This document shows, piece by piece, positions 51,519 through 60,388 of a DNA stretch of 64,000 nt. The stretch is from Halobacillus mangrovi (lineage in GTDB: Bacteria > Bacillota > Bacilli > Bacillales > Halobacillaceae). Numbering within the stretch: the first letter of the stretch is position 1; every line of letters starts with the position of its first letter. A program made the translations under genes and the position numbers. The notes below the pieces were generated by a model that was given only the letters and a program-made list of their open reading frames with translations, was not told the DNA's origin and ran no database searches. The DNA lies in the NCBI RefSeq assembly GCF_002097535.1, contig NZ_CP020772.1, forward strand, positions 2,852,001 through 2,916,000, written 5' to 3'.

Positions 51519-52012
51519 TAATAAGCCCCTTGGGAGTACGTAAACTCATAACTATGCGTGTAAATTTCAAAGATATTTCCGAAAGGATCTTCAACATACA
51601 CCATCTTATATGGTTTCTCACCCGGATAGTATTCTCGAATCGGCATGCGCTGTTTTCCACCATGTTGTTTAACCTTCTCAACCATCCCCTCGATATCGGG
51701 GTCTTGAATACAGAAGTGGAAGATTCCTGTTTTCCAGTATTCAAAGTTATTTTCAGGTTGTTCATTATGTGGAAATTCAAACAGTTCAATTCCGATTTTA
51801 TCTCCTGTCGCTAAGTGAGCAATGCGGAAAGTTTCCCAGTCATCCCCAAATACGTCCCGGCACATTTGTCCGACTGGCGTATCATCGTTCTCCACTTCGG
51901 ATGGCTCCATTATTGTATACCAACCGAATACCTCCGTGTAAAATTTCACTGCTGCGTCTAAATCAGGGACAGATAGTCCAATATGAGAAAAAGCTCTTGG
52001 ATATGGTATCAT
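51518..52012 (-). CDS. VOC-family protein (glyoxalase-like)
   Basis: 164 residues. FSHIGLSVPDLDAAVKFYTE gives the first metal-ligand region, GIFHFCIQDPDIEGMVEKVK the second, and MVYVEDPFGNIFEIYTHSYE the C-terminal ligand glutamate, so both half-modules are present. Substrate unknown. AGGAGG lies 8 bases before ATG. It is divergent from the HxlR regulator gene, and the 115-bp gap must hold both promoters. Confidence 0.9.
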   Translation of the reverse strand: MIPYPRAFSHIGLSVPDLDAAVKFYTEVFGWYTIMEPSEVENDDTPVGQMCRDVFGDDWETFRIAHLATGDKIGIELFEFPHNEQPENNFEYWKTGIFHFCIQDPDIEGMVEKVKQHGGKQRMPIREYYPGEKPYKMVYVEDPFGNIFEIYTHSYEFTYSQGAY

Positions 52013-52127
52013 CGTTTTATTCCTCCTAGATAGGATTTGACTTCATTATAAAGATGAAGTGCTCTCCATGTAAGAATGCACTTTTTTGTGAGAAACTATC
52101 TTAGAGGTAAGAAAGGACGGATTAATC

Positions 52128-52463
52128 ATGAGTACACCTACAGATGAACATGGTAAACTGAAGTGCTCAATTGAATATACATTGAAAAAAATCGGAGGAA
52201 AATGGAAGACGGTAATTTTGTGGCACTTAGGTATAGATGGGACACTAAGATATAACGAAATCAGAAGACTGCTTCCCGGTGTTACCCATAAAGTGCTGAC
52301 CCAGCAGCTAAAAGAACTAGAAGAAGATGGACTTGTAAGCCGAAAACAGTATGAGACGATCCCGCCAAAAGTTGAATATTCGATGACGGCTAAAGGAGAG
52401 ACGTTAATGCCAATACTTGAATTGATGCATGAGTGGGGATCCGACCATCAGGAAAATGTATAA
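52128..52463 (+). CDS. HxlR-family winged-helix regulator
   Basis: 111 residues. CSIEYTLKKIGGKWKTVILW is the family signature, then RYNEIRRLLPGVTHKVLTQQ (recognition helix) and YETIPPKVEYSMTAKGETLM (wing). The usual cysteine near residue 14 is present (Cys14), so redox or electrophile sensing is possible. AAAGGACGG lies before ATG. It faces the VOC gene, its likely target. The hxl genes 6 kb away have a LacI regulator of their own. Confidence 0.93.
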   Translation: MSTPTDEHGKLKCSIEYTLKKIGGKWKTVILWHLGIDGTLRYNEIRRLLPGVTHKVLTQQLKELEEDGLVSRKQYETIPPKVEYSMTAKGETLMPILELMHEWGSDHQENV

Positions 52464-52472
52464 ATCATAGAA

Positions 52473-52513
52473 AAAAGCCGTGATGGATTACAAAACCAAA
52501 CACGGCTTTTCTA
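52473..52513 (+). terminator. Terminator of the HxlR gene
   Basis: AAAAGCCGTG pairs with CACGGCTTTT over a long loop, followed by CTATG. The T-run is part of the stem. Confidence 0.7.
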
Positions 52514-52838
52514 TGTACACTCTCAAAAGGCGATTTGACCAAGCTAAAAATTAAAACTGGTTACCTATCAATTGGGCAAAATAATTAGTGGTGAATCTCT
52601 AAGAAATGCTCCAATGGGTGCCATTTCCCTTCCACTCACTATCATTACTAGTTCCATTTCATATCTGTTTCTGTCATCCACAAATCTACTTCTTCCAACC
52701 GAGTCAGACGCCTCGTATATTTCTTTCTCTTGAAAATAAAGAGATCATTTCTAAAAAAATAGTAGAATTAAAAACAGGATTCGTTAGAAAATGATGTCAT
52801 CTATGTTGTCTCCGTGTTTGAGCAACAGTCGGGGGAAA
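52514..52838. other. Intergenic region
   Basis: Between convergent genes. The plus strand stays open for about 60 codons at 52606, but without a ribosome site, and the codons do not look coding. Nothing else seen. Confidence 0.4.
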
Positions 52839-53375
52839 CTAGCAGCTCCTCTGTTGGTGGTTACGGATCAAACGAATTTGTCCGCGGTGATTCAGCTCAT
52901 CCTCAAACACATGGAACCAGCGGAAGTAATTATTGGCTTTATGATTGGGGCCAAATGGAGAAATCTCATCCAACCACGCATCATCTTTTTCTTTAAAACG
53001 TCTTTGCATTTCTTCACGTACCTGCTGAAGCTGATTTAGATAAAAATCAAGCTCTCTGCCATGCATGACCTCATGGGCTTTTTCACCGAGCGTTAGACCA
53101 AGTTCAATTTTATGTAACTCTTCTTCATTTGGGTCTCGACCTTCAAACGTGATGATTTGATAGACTTCCTCGACACAGGCCATATGGTGCAAAAGGCACC
53201 CGATAGAATTCCCTTGCCCATTCACACGATAATCCAGCTGAGAAATCGTTAGCGCCTGGACCGCTTCGATCGTTGTCATTCTTGTATATTCCATCATCGA
53301 AAGTACACGGCCTATATTCGGTGTGTACCCCTCTTTTGACTGGATGATAAACTTTTCATGATCAGTAAATGGCAT
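52839..53375 (-). CDS. DinB/YfiT-family protein
   Basis: 178 residues from ATG 53375, 6 bases after GGGGGAGG. Four-helix bundle with the three histidines of the DinB superfamily: GCLLHHMACVEEVYQIITFE, and WFHVFEDELNHRGQIRLI at the end. Members are metal-dependent thiol transferases (bacillithiol, mycothiol) or damage-inducible proteins. The specific thiol or reaction is not evident. Cytoplasmic, single gene. Confidence 0.9.
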   Translation of the reverse strand: MPFTDHEKFIIQSKEGYTPNIGRVLSMMEYTRMTTIEAVQALTISQLDYRVNGQGNSIGCLLHHMACVEEVYQIITFEGRDPNEEELHKIELGLTLGEKAHEVMHGRELDFYLNQLQQVREEMQRRFKEKDDAWLDEISPFGPNHKANNYFRWFHVFEDELNHRGQIRLIRNHQQRSC

Positions 53376-53713
53376 AGACATCCTCCCCCTTATTTTAAAA
53401 TTTTCCATAACCTAGCATTTCACAATTTCCATTATTTCACAACTACATTTTCTAAAACACTCAATAACTTTTGTTTTCAGGAATAAGGATGACATTTCCT
53501 GTAATTTCAACGAGCATTCTATTGAAAAAGAATAGAGACTATGGTTTTATAGTATAGGAAATCAACCTTGTCAGAAGGTTATTAATACGCATATAAAACC
53601 ATCTACTAATGAATACGTTTTATCAATATAATAGATTCATTAAATGCTCGTTGTAATTAGAGAATCACCATCTTGATAAGGGAATATGGGTACATTACAC
53701 AGGAGGAAGCCAC
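53376..53713. other. Divergent promoter region
   Basis: Holds promoters for the DinB gene and the RsbR-type gene. A GGGTAC-like string at about 53688 recalls a SigB -10 box but lacks a GTTT -35 at the proper distance. Confidence 0.35.
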
Positions 53714-54586
53714 ATGGGGAAACAGGCAGAGTTGATAGGTGAAAAAATTGTTAACAATCGATTCGAGATTACTACACTCGCTTTGGATTTGAGAATGGAA
53801 GAAGATCCGGACCTTGTTAAAAAGATAAAATCCAGAAAGTATCTCTCTCTCACTGAGCAAGAAGCACAAGAGTTTGGCAGTACCATCGTTAAATATTTGG
53901 GAGAAGCTGTATATGGTGATGAAAAGCTCTATTTTGACCTTATTACAGAATGGAGTAAAAAAGCGGGAGAAATCGCTGTATTGGAAAATATCCCTCTTGA
54001 AGAATCCCTGGATGGACTGCGTTTTTTCAGGAAAGCCATTCTAAAAACAATTAAGCAGGAAGCTGATCAGTCTTCGATTACCATTGATGAAGTTATTGAC
54101 GCAATCTCCATCATTGATCCTCTCATAGACCGGTGCATTTATAGTTACAGCCGCGTCTATTTGGATGAGCATAAGAATGAAATGACTAAAGCCTATGCCA
54201 ATATCCAAGAACTGCTTATGCCTATTGTTCCAATTACAAACGGCATCGCTGTTCTTCCTATCATCGGCGAAATGAATGAAGAGCGATCTCAATACATCCT
54301 TGAGAAAACATTAGAGGAAAGTAAACGGCTGCAGTTAAGCCATTTAATTATTGACCTTTCTGGTATAGCCATCATTGATACGATGGTAGCACATAATTTA
54401 AATTCCATATTTAACGCGTTGAAATTGCTTGGTGTACAGCCTATCTTGACAGGAATGCGTGCCGAACTCACTCAAACTGTGATATCTCTAGGTATTAACT
54501 TCAAAGCCATCGCTACGTTCAGAAGCTTGCAAATGGCCTTGGAATCAATTGGTTTTGTACAGGATCCAGCTTTTATCAGATTTTAA
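53714..54586 (+). CDS. RsbR-type STAS protein
   Basis: 290 residues. The N-terminal half is helical (KQAELIGEKIVNNRFEITTL to RCIYSYSRVYLDE, about 1-155), like the non-haem globin fold of RsbR proteins. The C-terminal half is a STAS domain: PIVPITNGIAVLPIIGEMNE, LSHLIIDLSGIAIIDTMVAH and GMRAELTQTVISLGINFKAI. The two phospho-acceptor threonines of RsbRA correspond to Thr369-type positions here in SGIAIIDT and TGMRAE, and appear conserved. It should form stressosomes with RsbS and release SigB upon stress. rsbS/T are not in the window. AGGAGG precedes ATG. Confidence 0.9.
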   Translation: MGKQAELIGEKIVNNRFEITTLALDLRMEEDPDLVKKIKSRKYLSLTEQEAQEFGSTIVKYLGEAVYGDEKLYFDLITEWSKKAGEIAVLENIPLEESLDGLRFFRKAILKTIKQEADQSSITIDEVIDAISIIDPLIDRCIYSYSRVYLDEHKNEMTKAYANIQELLMPIVPITNGIAVLPIIGEMNEERSQYILEKTLEESKRLQLSHLIIDLSGIAIIDTMVAHNLNSIFNALKLLGVQPILTGMRAELTQTVISLGINFKAIATFRSLQMALESIGFVQDPAFIRF

Positions 54587-54618
54587 TTCTTTCTAATAGA
54601 ACCACTCCAAATAATAGA

Positions 54619-54655
54619 AGAAGCTGAAAGATAAGACTTTCAGCTTCTTTACTAA
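54619..54655. terminator. Bidirectional terminator
   Basis: GAAGCTGAAAG pairs with CTTTCAGCTTC across a 6-nt loop. TTTACT follows on the plus strand. Confidence 0.85.
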
Positions 54656-55945
54656 CTAAAACAAGTTTGGATTTATCATCTCCGGAATATAGAACGCGAC
54701 TCCTGGAATAAAGGCCACGACCAGTAATACAACAACGACTACTGTAATATAAGGAACAACCGATTTAAATGATCGCTCAATAGGAAGCTTTCCTATTTTA
54801 GCGGCAAGTAATAAACACAGACCATATGGTGGTGTAACCAGACCGACAGCAAGTGTCATGATTGTAACGATTCCCAATAGTATTGGACTGATATCAAAGC
54901 TTAGTGCCACCGGTAAAATCACTGGAATGAATAGAATCATAGCCGGAATCGCATCCATGAATGTCCCTACAAACAGGAAGAATGCAATGATAATCAGTAA
55001 GAAGATCCATTTGCTGTCGATATTGTTTGCGAAAAATTGCTCAGCCCATGCTGAAAGCTGGTAATAACTCATCAATTCACCAAGAGCGTTAGCCGCAGCT
55101 AGTGCAAAGAGAGATAAAGAGCTAAGCGTCAATGTATCTACGAAAATCTTAGGAAAGTCTTTCACTTTCAATGTTTTATAGTAGAACATTCCGACAATGA
55201 CCGTATAAAGCGATGCAAAGGCTGCTGCTTCTGTGGCTGTAAAAATCCCTGTAATGATACCACCGATTAAGATGACAGGTGTCATTAAAGCTGGAATGGC
55301 ATCTAAGAATTGCTTAAAGAAGTTTTTCAAAGACGCTTTCTGATAGGTTGGGTAGCCTTTTTTTAAAGCAAGATAATAAACGATGGCCATCATACTTAAT
55401 CCAACGAGAACTCCAGGGATAATTCCAACTAAGAATAACGCTCCAACCGATACGTTCGTCAGCCCTGCATAGATGATCATAGGTATACTTGGCGGGATAA
55501 TAACGCCAATGGTAGATGAAGCTGCTGTGATGCCAACCGCTGTTCCCGTATCATATCCCTGTTTTTTCATATTCGGTATTAAAATTTTCCCTACCCCTGC
55601 TGTATCCGCTTGAGATGCGCCTGATACACCGGCAAACAACATCGAAACAAGGATGTTTGCGTGCGCCAGTCCACCTCGAATATGTCCAACAATAGACAAC
55701 GAAAAGTCGATCAGCTTTTGTGAAATCTGTCCACTGTTCATTAAGTTTGCAGCAAGGATGAAAAGCGGGACGGCTAATAGAACGAAGGAGTCCAATCCAT
55801 TTAGCATTTTAACCGGGACCGTGACTTCCGGAATGTATGGCACATTAATAATTCCAATCATAGCTACTATACCGATGACAAAAGCAATCGGAATGCCAAT
55901 GAGCATTAGTAGTATAAATAAACCGACTAGAATAGGACCAATCAT
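54656..55945 (-). CDS. dctM: TRAP transporter large permease (DctM)
   Basis: 429 residues, about twelve to thirteen helices. Family motifs: IPIAFVIGIVAMIGIINVPY, LLAVPLFILAANLMNSGQIS, SGASQADTAGVGKILIPNMK and VGTFMDAIPAMILFIPVILP. It drives sodium-coupled import of the substrate captured by DctP. Start ATG overlaps the dctQ stop (ATGA). Last gene of the catabolic operon, ending at a terminator. Confidence 0.96.
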   Translation of the reverse strand: MIGPILVGLFILLMLIGIPIAFVIGIVAMIGIINVPYIPEVTVPVKMLNGLDSFVLLAVPLFILAANLMNSGQISQKLIDFSLSIVGHIRGGLAHANILVSMLFAGVSGASQADTAGVGKILIPNMKKQGYDTGTAVGITAASSTIGVIIPPSIPMIIYAGLTNVSVGALFLVGIIPGVLVGLSMMAIVYYLALKKGYPTYQKASLKNFFKQFLDAIPALMTPVILIGGIITGIFTATEAAAFASLYTVIVGMFYYKTLKVKDFPKIFVDTLTLSSLSLFALAAANALGELMSYYQLSAWAEQFFANNIDSKWIFLLIIIAFFLFVGTFMDAIPAMILFIPVILPVALSFDISPILLGIVTIMTLAVGLVTPPYGLCLLLAAKIGKLPIERSFKSVVPYITVVVVVLLVVAFIPGVAFYIPEMINPNLF

Positions 55946-56421
55946 TCTGCAACCTCCTTCGTATTGAAATTTCGGACGTTTCTATAAATGTGAGCCAACG
56001 TATAAATTACCATTGTGCCCCCCATGATAGGAACAGATATCCAAACATATCCCATTTTCAATTGCGGCAGGGAAACCCAATTGTAGTTCCAGAAACTCTG
56101 AACGGCTTCTATGCCAAAGTAAAAGATTGCAAAACTAAATACGAGTAGAATAATATCATTAATCAAATAGAGACTGTCTTTACCCTTTCCTTTCAGCTTC
56201 TTCAAAAGGAAGTCGAATTGAAAGTGTTCTCTTCTATTCAGCATGACAGATGCTCCCATAAACACAGACCAAATAAACGAATAGGTAGCCACTTCCTCTG
56301 TCCAAACAGCAGATACCCCCATGAATCTAGTAACAACTTGTATGACAATCGTTATAAAGAAAGTCAAAAGAAATAGAACACCGATCGTCAATTGTATTTT
56401 TTCGAGTAGTTTAATCAACAT
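55942..56421 (-). CDS. dctQ: TRAP transporter small permease (DctQ)
   Basis: 159 residues, four helices: IGVLFLLTFFITIVIQVVTR, WTEEVATYSFIWSVFMGASV, with the conserved RREHFQFDFL motif, and YVWISVPIMGGTMVIYTLAH. GAGGAGG precedes ATG. It makes a membrane complex with DctM. It lies 77 bp after dctP, a gap that contains a hairpin. Confidence 0.94.
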   Translation of the reverse strand: MLIKLLEKIQLTIGVLFLLTFFITIVIQVVTRFMGVSAVWTEEVATYSFIWSVFMGASVMLNRREHFQFDFLLKKLKGKGKDSLYLINDIILLVFSFAIFYFGIEAVQSFWNYNWVSLPQLKMGYVWISVPIMGGTMVIYTLAHIYRNVRNFNTKEVAE

Positions 56422-56458
56422 GCTCGTACAACCTCCTCTTCAAGAAGATGAAAGGGAA

Positions 56459-56482
56459 GGACACACGGTTTAGGGCGTGTCC
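56459..56482 (-). promoter_or_regulatory. Stem-loop between dctP and dctQ
   Basis: 8-bp stem GGACACGC/GTGTGTCC (one G-U) with an 8-nt loop on the minus strand, and no good T-run. This placement is common between a binding-protein gene and permease genes, where it raises the binding-protein mRNA level over permease. Confidence 0.65.
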
Positions 56483-56498
56483 TCGCCATACCTTCTGA

Positions 56499-57524
56499 TT
56501 ATTTCATTTCTCTGATCTTCTCTAGCATATCTGTTACACCGACTTCTTCAGCTGTTTTATCCTGGATTGGTTTTGCTAGGTCGATGAACGGCTGACGGTC
56601 AATTTGATTGACTTCTGCTCCTTCGTCAATCGCTTTTTGCTTGTACTCTTCTTCTTGAGTGTAAAGCGCTTCGCGTTCCTTCTTCACAGCCGCTTTTGCT
56701 GCATCCATGACTGCTTGCTTCTGCTCTTCAGTATAAGAGTCGAATTTTTTACCATTAATCAAAAGGAAACGAGTCGTGTAATCATGGCCAGTTTCAGTGA
56801 TGTATTTTCCGTTTTCAGTCTTGTGGTGGTTTTGCTGGACAAAGTAAGGATAAGCATTTTCAGCTGCGTCAACTACCCCTTGTTGAAGAGCTTGATACAG
56901 TTCGCCCCAGGCTACAGATGTTGGTACAGCTCCTGTTTCTTCCCAATAGTTAGCTACCGCTCCAGATGTCTGAGTACGATACTTCAATCCTTCAATGTCT
57001 TCAAGAGAATTTAAAGGCTTCTTACCATAATAATGGCGCACACCTGCTGTCCAGTATCCTAACAATTTGAAGTCATTGTTAGATTTTTTGTTAATGATAT
57101 CGGCCATTTGATTACCAATCTCACCGTCAACGACTTTTTCCCAGTGATCATAGCTGTCAAAAACGTATGGTAGCGCAAATAAATCAATTTCCTTAATTCC
57201 AGTTTTGGACATGAAACCAGGTGATACAAGCACCACGTCTGCCCCACCAAGCTTCAGCTTCTCAACAAGTTCCGACTCACTCGTTCCAAGGGTTCCTGCA
57301 TGCACTTCAACTTCAATGTTTGCATCAGAACTCTCAGCAGCTTTTTTGAATTCTTCCATCCCAATCTGGTAAGGGTTTTCAGGTGACGTTTGGTTATGCG
57401 CAGCAACGATTTTAATCTTCCCTCCATCACCGGACTGACCGTTTGCTTCTTCTCCATTTCCTCCACATGCTGCAAGGACGAGGCTCATCATTCCAACTAC
57501 GAATAAAGCGATTGTCTTTTTCAA
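56499..57524 (-). CDS. dctP: TRAP substrate-binding lipoprotein (DctP)
   Basis: 341 residues from a TTG start at 57524 with AAAGGAGG 8 bases before. Reading from upstream ATG codons would put a non-signal sequence in front. Lipobox LVLAACGGN (Cys19 or so). Domain features: IKIVAAHNQTSPENPYQIGM, ALPYVFDSYDHWEKVVDGEI and GVRHYYGKKPLNSLEDIEGL, with the conserved Arg of LKYRTQTSGAVANYWEETGA, which binds the carboxylate of the substrate. So the ligand is an acid, such as a sugar acid, in agreement with kdgK and eda upstream. Confidence 0.95.
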   Translation of the reverse strand: MKKTIALFVVGMMSLVLAACGGNGEEANGQSGDGGKIKIVAAHNQTSPENPYQIGMEEFKKAAESSDANIEVEVHAGTLGTSESELVEKLKLGGADVVLVSPGFMSKTGIKEIDLFALPYVFDSYDHWEKVVDGEIGNQMADIINKKSNNDFKLLGYWTAGVRHYYGKKPLNSLEDIEGLKYRTQTSGAVANYWEETGAVPTSVAWGELYQALQQGVVDAAENAYPYFVQQNHHKTENGKYITETGHDYTTRFLLINGKKFDSYTEEQKQAVMDAAKAAVKKEREALYTQEEEYKQKAIDEGAEVNQIDRQPFIDLAKPIQDKTAEEVGVTDMLEKIREMK

Positions 57525-57567
57525 AACAAGTTCCTCCTTTAAAAATTTAATTGAATCCGCTTCCAAT

Positions 57568-58215
57568 TTATCCAATCGAAGCTGGTATTAAAGAGATTTT
57601 TTTCGTGAAATCCTTAGCTCGTTGCTCTAAATGATGAAAATCCGTGTCCGTCTTCAATTCTTTAACATTAACAAGTTGGCTTCCGATTCCGACCACTTCT
57701 GCTCCATGGTTAAAGTAGTCCATCATATTATTGAATGTGATCCCACCTGTTGCCATCAATGAAATATGTGGGAGCGGGCCATGGATATTCTTGATGTAAT
57801 CTGGTCCCAGAGTGTTTGCTGGAAATACTTTCACCATAGAGGCACCTGCCTCGTAAGCTGTCACCATTTCTGTCGGTGTAAAAGCACCCGGAATACAAGG
57901 AATTCCATAACGGGCTGACAACTGGATGGTTTCAACTTTTAACGTTGGGGATACGATAAATTCAGCACCTGCTGAAATCATTTGCCTGGCTGTTTCTGGA
58001 TCGAGAACCGTGCCGGCACCGAGGATTAGCCTGTCACCAAGTTTCTGATTCACAAGTTTGATCAAGTTAGAAGCATTTGGAGTCTCGGCTGTTATTTCAA
58101 CAGCCTGGATGCCTCCACGAACTAAAGCTTCACATATTGGCAAAATATTATCTTCATTCGTTTTGCGAATAACCGGAATGATTTTCGCTTGTTTAATCTT
58201 CTCTAATGTGCTCAT
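57568..58215 (-). CDS. eda: 2-dehydro-3-deoxy-phosphogluconate (KDPG) / KHG aldolase
   Basis: 215 residues. Class I aldolase with ITAETPNASNLIKL, ILGAGTVLDPETARQMISAG, EFIVSPTLK (the Schiff-base Lys is in a related position), and PGAFTPTEMVTAYEAGASMV, KVFPANTLGPDYIKNIHGPL. It cleaves KDPG to pyruvate and glyceraldehyde 3-phosphate. AAGGAGACAG precedes ATG. It sits between the hxlB-like and dctP genes and follows kdgK in the route KDG to KDPG to pyruvate plus G3P. Confidence 0.93.
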   Translation of the reverse strand: MSTLEKIKQAKIIPVIRKTNEDNILPICEALVRGGIQAVEITAETPNASNLIKLVNQKLGDRLILGAGTVLDPETARQMISAGAEFIVSPTLKVETIQLSARYGIPCIPGAFTPTEMVTAYEAGASMVKVFPANTLGPDYIKNIHGPLPHISLMATGGITFNNMMDYFNHGAEVVGIGSQLVNVKELKTDTDFHHLEQRAKDFTKKISLIPASIG

Positions 58216-58230
58216 TCAACTGTCTCCTTC

Positions 58231-58785
58231 CTACTCCAAATTCGCATGCCGACTTGTCATTTCTTCATACGATGCTTCGTTGGTTTGCTCTAAGGTATAG
58301 ATAATGATGCTATCGAGCAGAAGGTGGACCGATTGATCAAATTGATTTCCAAGCGGCTGTATCGTTTCTGGCTCCTCCAGCCTACGTTTCTTTGTTGCTG
58401 CTGGGACGACTAGAAGCTGATCACTTACTTCTGCGATTTTAGATTGTGCGTTCGTGGTGACTAAGGCCACTTCCGCACCTGCTTCTTTTGCACTTACTGC
58501 ATAATGGGACAGTGAATTTGTTGAGCCTGAGCCAGAGATGACAACTAACAAGTCGTCTTTTTCAATATTCGGCGTGATTGTTTCTCCAATAACAAACACC
58601 TGGTACCCCCCGTGCATCAATCTCATCGCAAACGCTTTTCCCATTAAACCTGAACGGCCTTCACCTGCAATAAAGATTCGACTGGCATGTTGAATAGCTT
58701 TAGAAAAAGATTCGGCTTCACCCTCGTTTACTTGGCTAAGCACCTGAGATACTTCATATGACACCGTGTGAATCGTCTGCTTCAT
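58231..58785 (-). CDS. hxlB: 6-phospho-3-hexuloisomerase-like SIS-domain protein
   Basis: 184 residues. SIS sugar-phosphate isomerase fold: RIFIAGEGRSGLMGKAFAMR, DLLVVISGSGSTNSLSHYAV and AEVALVTTNAQSKIAEVSDQ. PLGNQFDQSVHLLLDSIIIY is the family C-terminal helix region. In the ribulose monophosphate pathway this enzyme turns hexulose 6-phosphate into fructose 6-phosphate. Its start overlaps the hxlA-like gene by 32 bp, so the two are coupled. Function inside a KDG operon may differ. Confidence 0.9.
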   Translation of the reverse strand: MKQTIHTVSYEVSQVLSQVNEGEAESFSKAIQHASRIFIAGEGRSGLMGKAFAMRLMHGGYQVFVIGETITPNIEKDDLLVVISGSGSTNSLSHYAVSAKEAGAEVALVTTNAQSKIAEVSDQLLVVPAATKKRRLEEPETIQPLGNQFDQSVHLLLDSIIIYTLEQTNEASYEEMTSRHANLE

Positions 58786-59407
58786 ACTCGTTCATCCTTT
58801 CCTTCATCCTTATAGCGGTTTGTTTAGGGTTAGAGGATTTTGTGATGGCGCTTCCAACAATGACTGCATCTGGTTGATGGGTTAAAATATTTGAGAGGAT
58901 ATCTTCATTTATGCCTCCTGCAACGGCAACATCAAGGTCTGGATAATCCTTTGTCAATTGAAACGCACTAACGTCAAAACCACCTTGTTCCTGCATGTCT
59001 TTTCCAAAATGGAGACTGACTAAATCGACGCCTAGGTTCGCCAATTCATGAATTCGTAGCTGGTCCTGAACTCCTAAAAGGTCGACCATTATGCGTCCGC
59101 TGAATTTTCTGGCTACTTTTAACGTATCTGAAATGGTTTGATCAGCTGAAAAAGCCATCACTGTTGTAATGTCTGCCCCTGCTTCAAAAGCTTGAGCCGC
59201 TTCGTGCCTACCAGCATCACATGTCTTCATGTCAGCAACAATGGTGCAAGATGGATAAGCTATACGGATTTTTCTAATGATTTCCATTCCATACTCTTTG
59301 ATTACTCCAGTACCGACTTCAATCCAATCGATAGATTCGTAGGTTTCTTCAATCAAATGCAGGCAAGTTTCTTCATCAAGCCTGTCAAGCGCCAATTGAA
59401 GATTCAT
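58754..59407 (-). CDS. hxlA: 3-hexulose-6-phosphate synthase / keto-gulonate-phosphate decarboxylase family protein
   Basis: 217 residues from ATG 59407, preceded by GGTGAGGATCCT. TIM barrel with LQLALDRLDEETCLHLIEET, the metal motif CTIVADMKTCDAGRHEAAQA (D-x-K-x-x-D) and VAVAGGINEDILSNILTHQP (phosphate loop). The family includes hexulose-phosphate synthase (formaldehyde plus ribulose 5-phosphate) and 3-keto-L-gulonate-6-phosphate decarboxylase. Sequence alone does not separate these. The HxlB partner favours the first, and the uronate context favours the second. Confidence 0.88.
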   Translation of the reverse strand: MNLQLALDRLDEETCLHLIEETYESIDWIEVGTGVIKEYGMEIIRKIRIAYPSCTIVADMKTCDAGRHEAAQAFEAGADITTVMAFSADQTISDTLKVARKFSGRIMVDLLGVQDQLRIHELANLGVDLVSLHFGKDMQEQGGFDVSAFQLTKDYPDLDVAVAGGINEDILSNILTHQPDAVIVGSAITKSSNPKQTAIRMKERMNEYEADDSHGVI

Positions 59408-59414
59408 AGGATCC

Positions 59415-60368
59415 TCACCTTTCGACGTATTCTTTTTCACCTAACTTCACTTGTACATCTTCAAGCTCAGGCAGTCCTTCATTATCGCCGTATACACTCA
59501 CAACCATAGAACCTATGGTGTTGGCAAAATGAAGCGTTCTCTTTAAAGACCACTTATTTAACAGACCATAAACAAATCCTGCATCAAAACCATCACCAGC
59601 TCCTACCGTATCAACAACTTTAGAAGGAGGAACAGCTGGCATCGAAAGGGTTTGTCCGTCGTGATGGGCAATAGCCCCTTCAGCACCTTTTTTAACAGCT
59701 ACGCTTAGGATTCCAAACCGTTTACAAGCCTGAATAATTTTTTCAGGTTCGTTTTCTCCTAAGAGTATATCTGCCTCTTCTGTTCCTGTGAGCATAATGT
59801 CGATGTAAGGTAACAACTGAGTCAGCCAATAGTTCGCTTCTTCTTTGCTCCAAAGCTTCAATCGAATGTTTGGGTCGAACGAGATGAGAGCGCCTTGGTC
59901 TTTGGCAATGGTTATCGCGCGTTTCATGAGATTTATATTTTTTTCAGGACTTATGGCAGCGAATACACCTGTAACATGGAAAAGGCGTACATTTCGAAAA
60001 GCTTGTGAATCAACCGTGTGTTCTGTAAGTGTCTCTGTCGGGGATTTTTCCCGGTAATAAAAAGTCCTGCCGCTCCCGTCTTCTAAAATTTCTTTAAAGT
60101 TTAACGAGGTAGAATAGTTATCCATCAACTTCACAGAAGAAACATCAATTCCCTCTCCTCTTGCAAAATTACGGATGTATTTCCCAAACTCATCATTTCC
60201 TAGGCGACTTACCCATCCAGTCTTTAGTCCAAGCCTGGCACAGCCAATAGCAAAATTGAATTCTGCACCTCCTGCTTTCCTCTCAAAAGATGTAGAATAT
60301 CTCATTGGACCGTTGTGAGATGGATCGAATGTGATCATCGCATCTCCCATCGTCATAACATCCTTCAT
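59415..60368 (-). CDS. kdgK: PfkB-family sugar kinase, probably 2-dehydro-3-deoxygluconokinase
   Basis: 317 residues from ATG 60368, with AAGGAGGG 8 bases upstream. Starts DVMTMGDAMITFDPSHNGPM, then RKAGGAEFNFAIGCARLGLK (PfkB signature 1). The catalytic Asp is in VVDTVGAGDGFDAGFVYGLL (signature 2). ISFDPNIRLKLWSKEEA is also shared with KDG kinases. It phosphorylates 2-keto-3-deoxygluconate to KDPG, the substrate of eda in the same operon. Confidence 0.9.
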   Translation of the reverse strand: MKDVMTMGDAMITFDPSHNGPMRYSTSFERKAGGAEFNFAIGCARLGLKTGWVSRLGNDEFGKYIRNFARGEGIDVSSVKLMDNYSTSLNFKEILEDGSGRTFYYREKSPTETLTEHTVDSQAFRNVRLFHVTGVFAAISPEKNINLMKRAITIAKDQGALISFDPNIRLKLWSKEEANYWLTQLLPYIDIMLTGTEEADILLGENEPEKIIQACKRFGILSVAVKKGAEGAIAHHDGQTLSMPAVPPSKVVDTVGAGDGFDAGFVYGLLNKWSLKRTLHFANTIGSMVVSVYGDNEGLPELEDVQVKLGEKEYVER

Positions 60369-60388
60369 CAATGACCCTCCTTCTACGA

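Noticed and set aside
52128..52463. HxlR regulator as controller of the hxlA/hxlB-like genes
   Set aside because: The hxl genes lie 6 kb away behind their own LacI regulator and operators. The HxlR gene faces a VOC gene instead.
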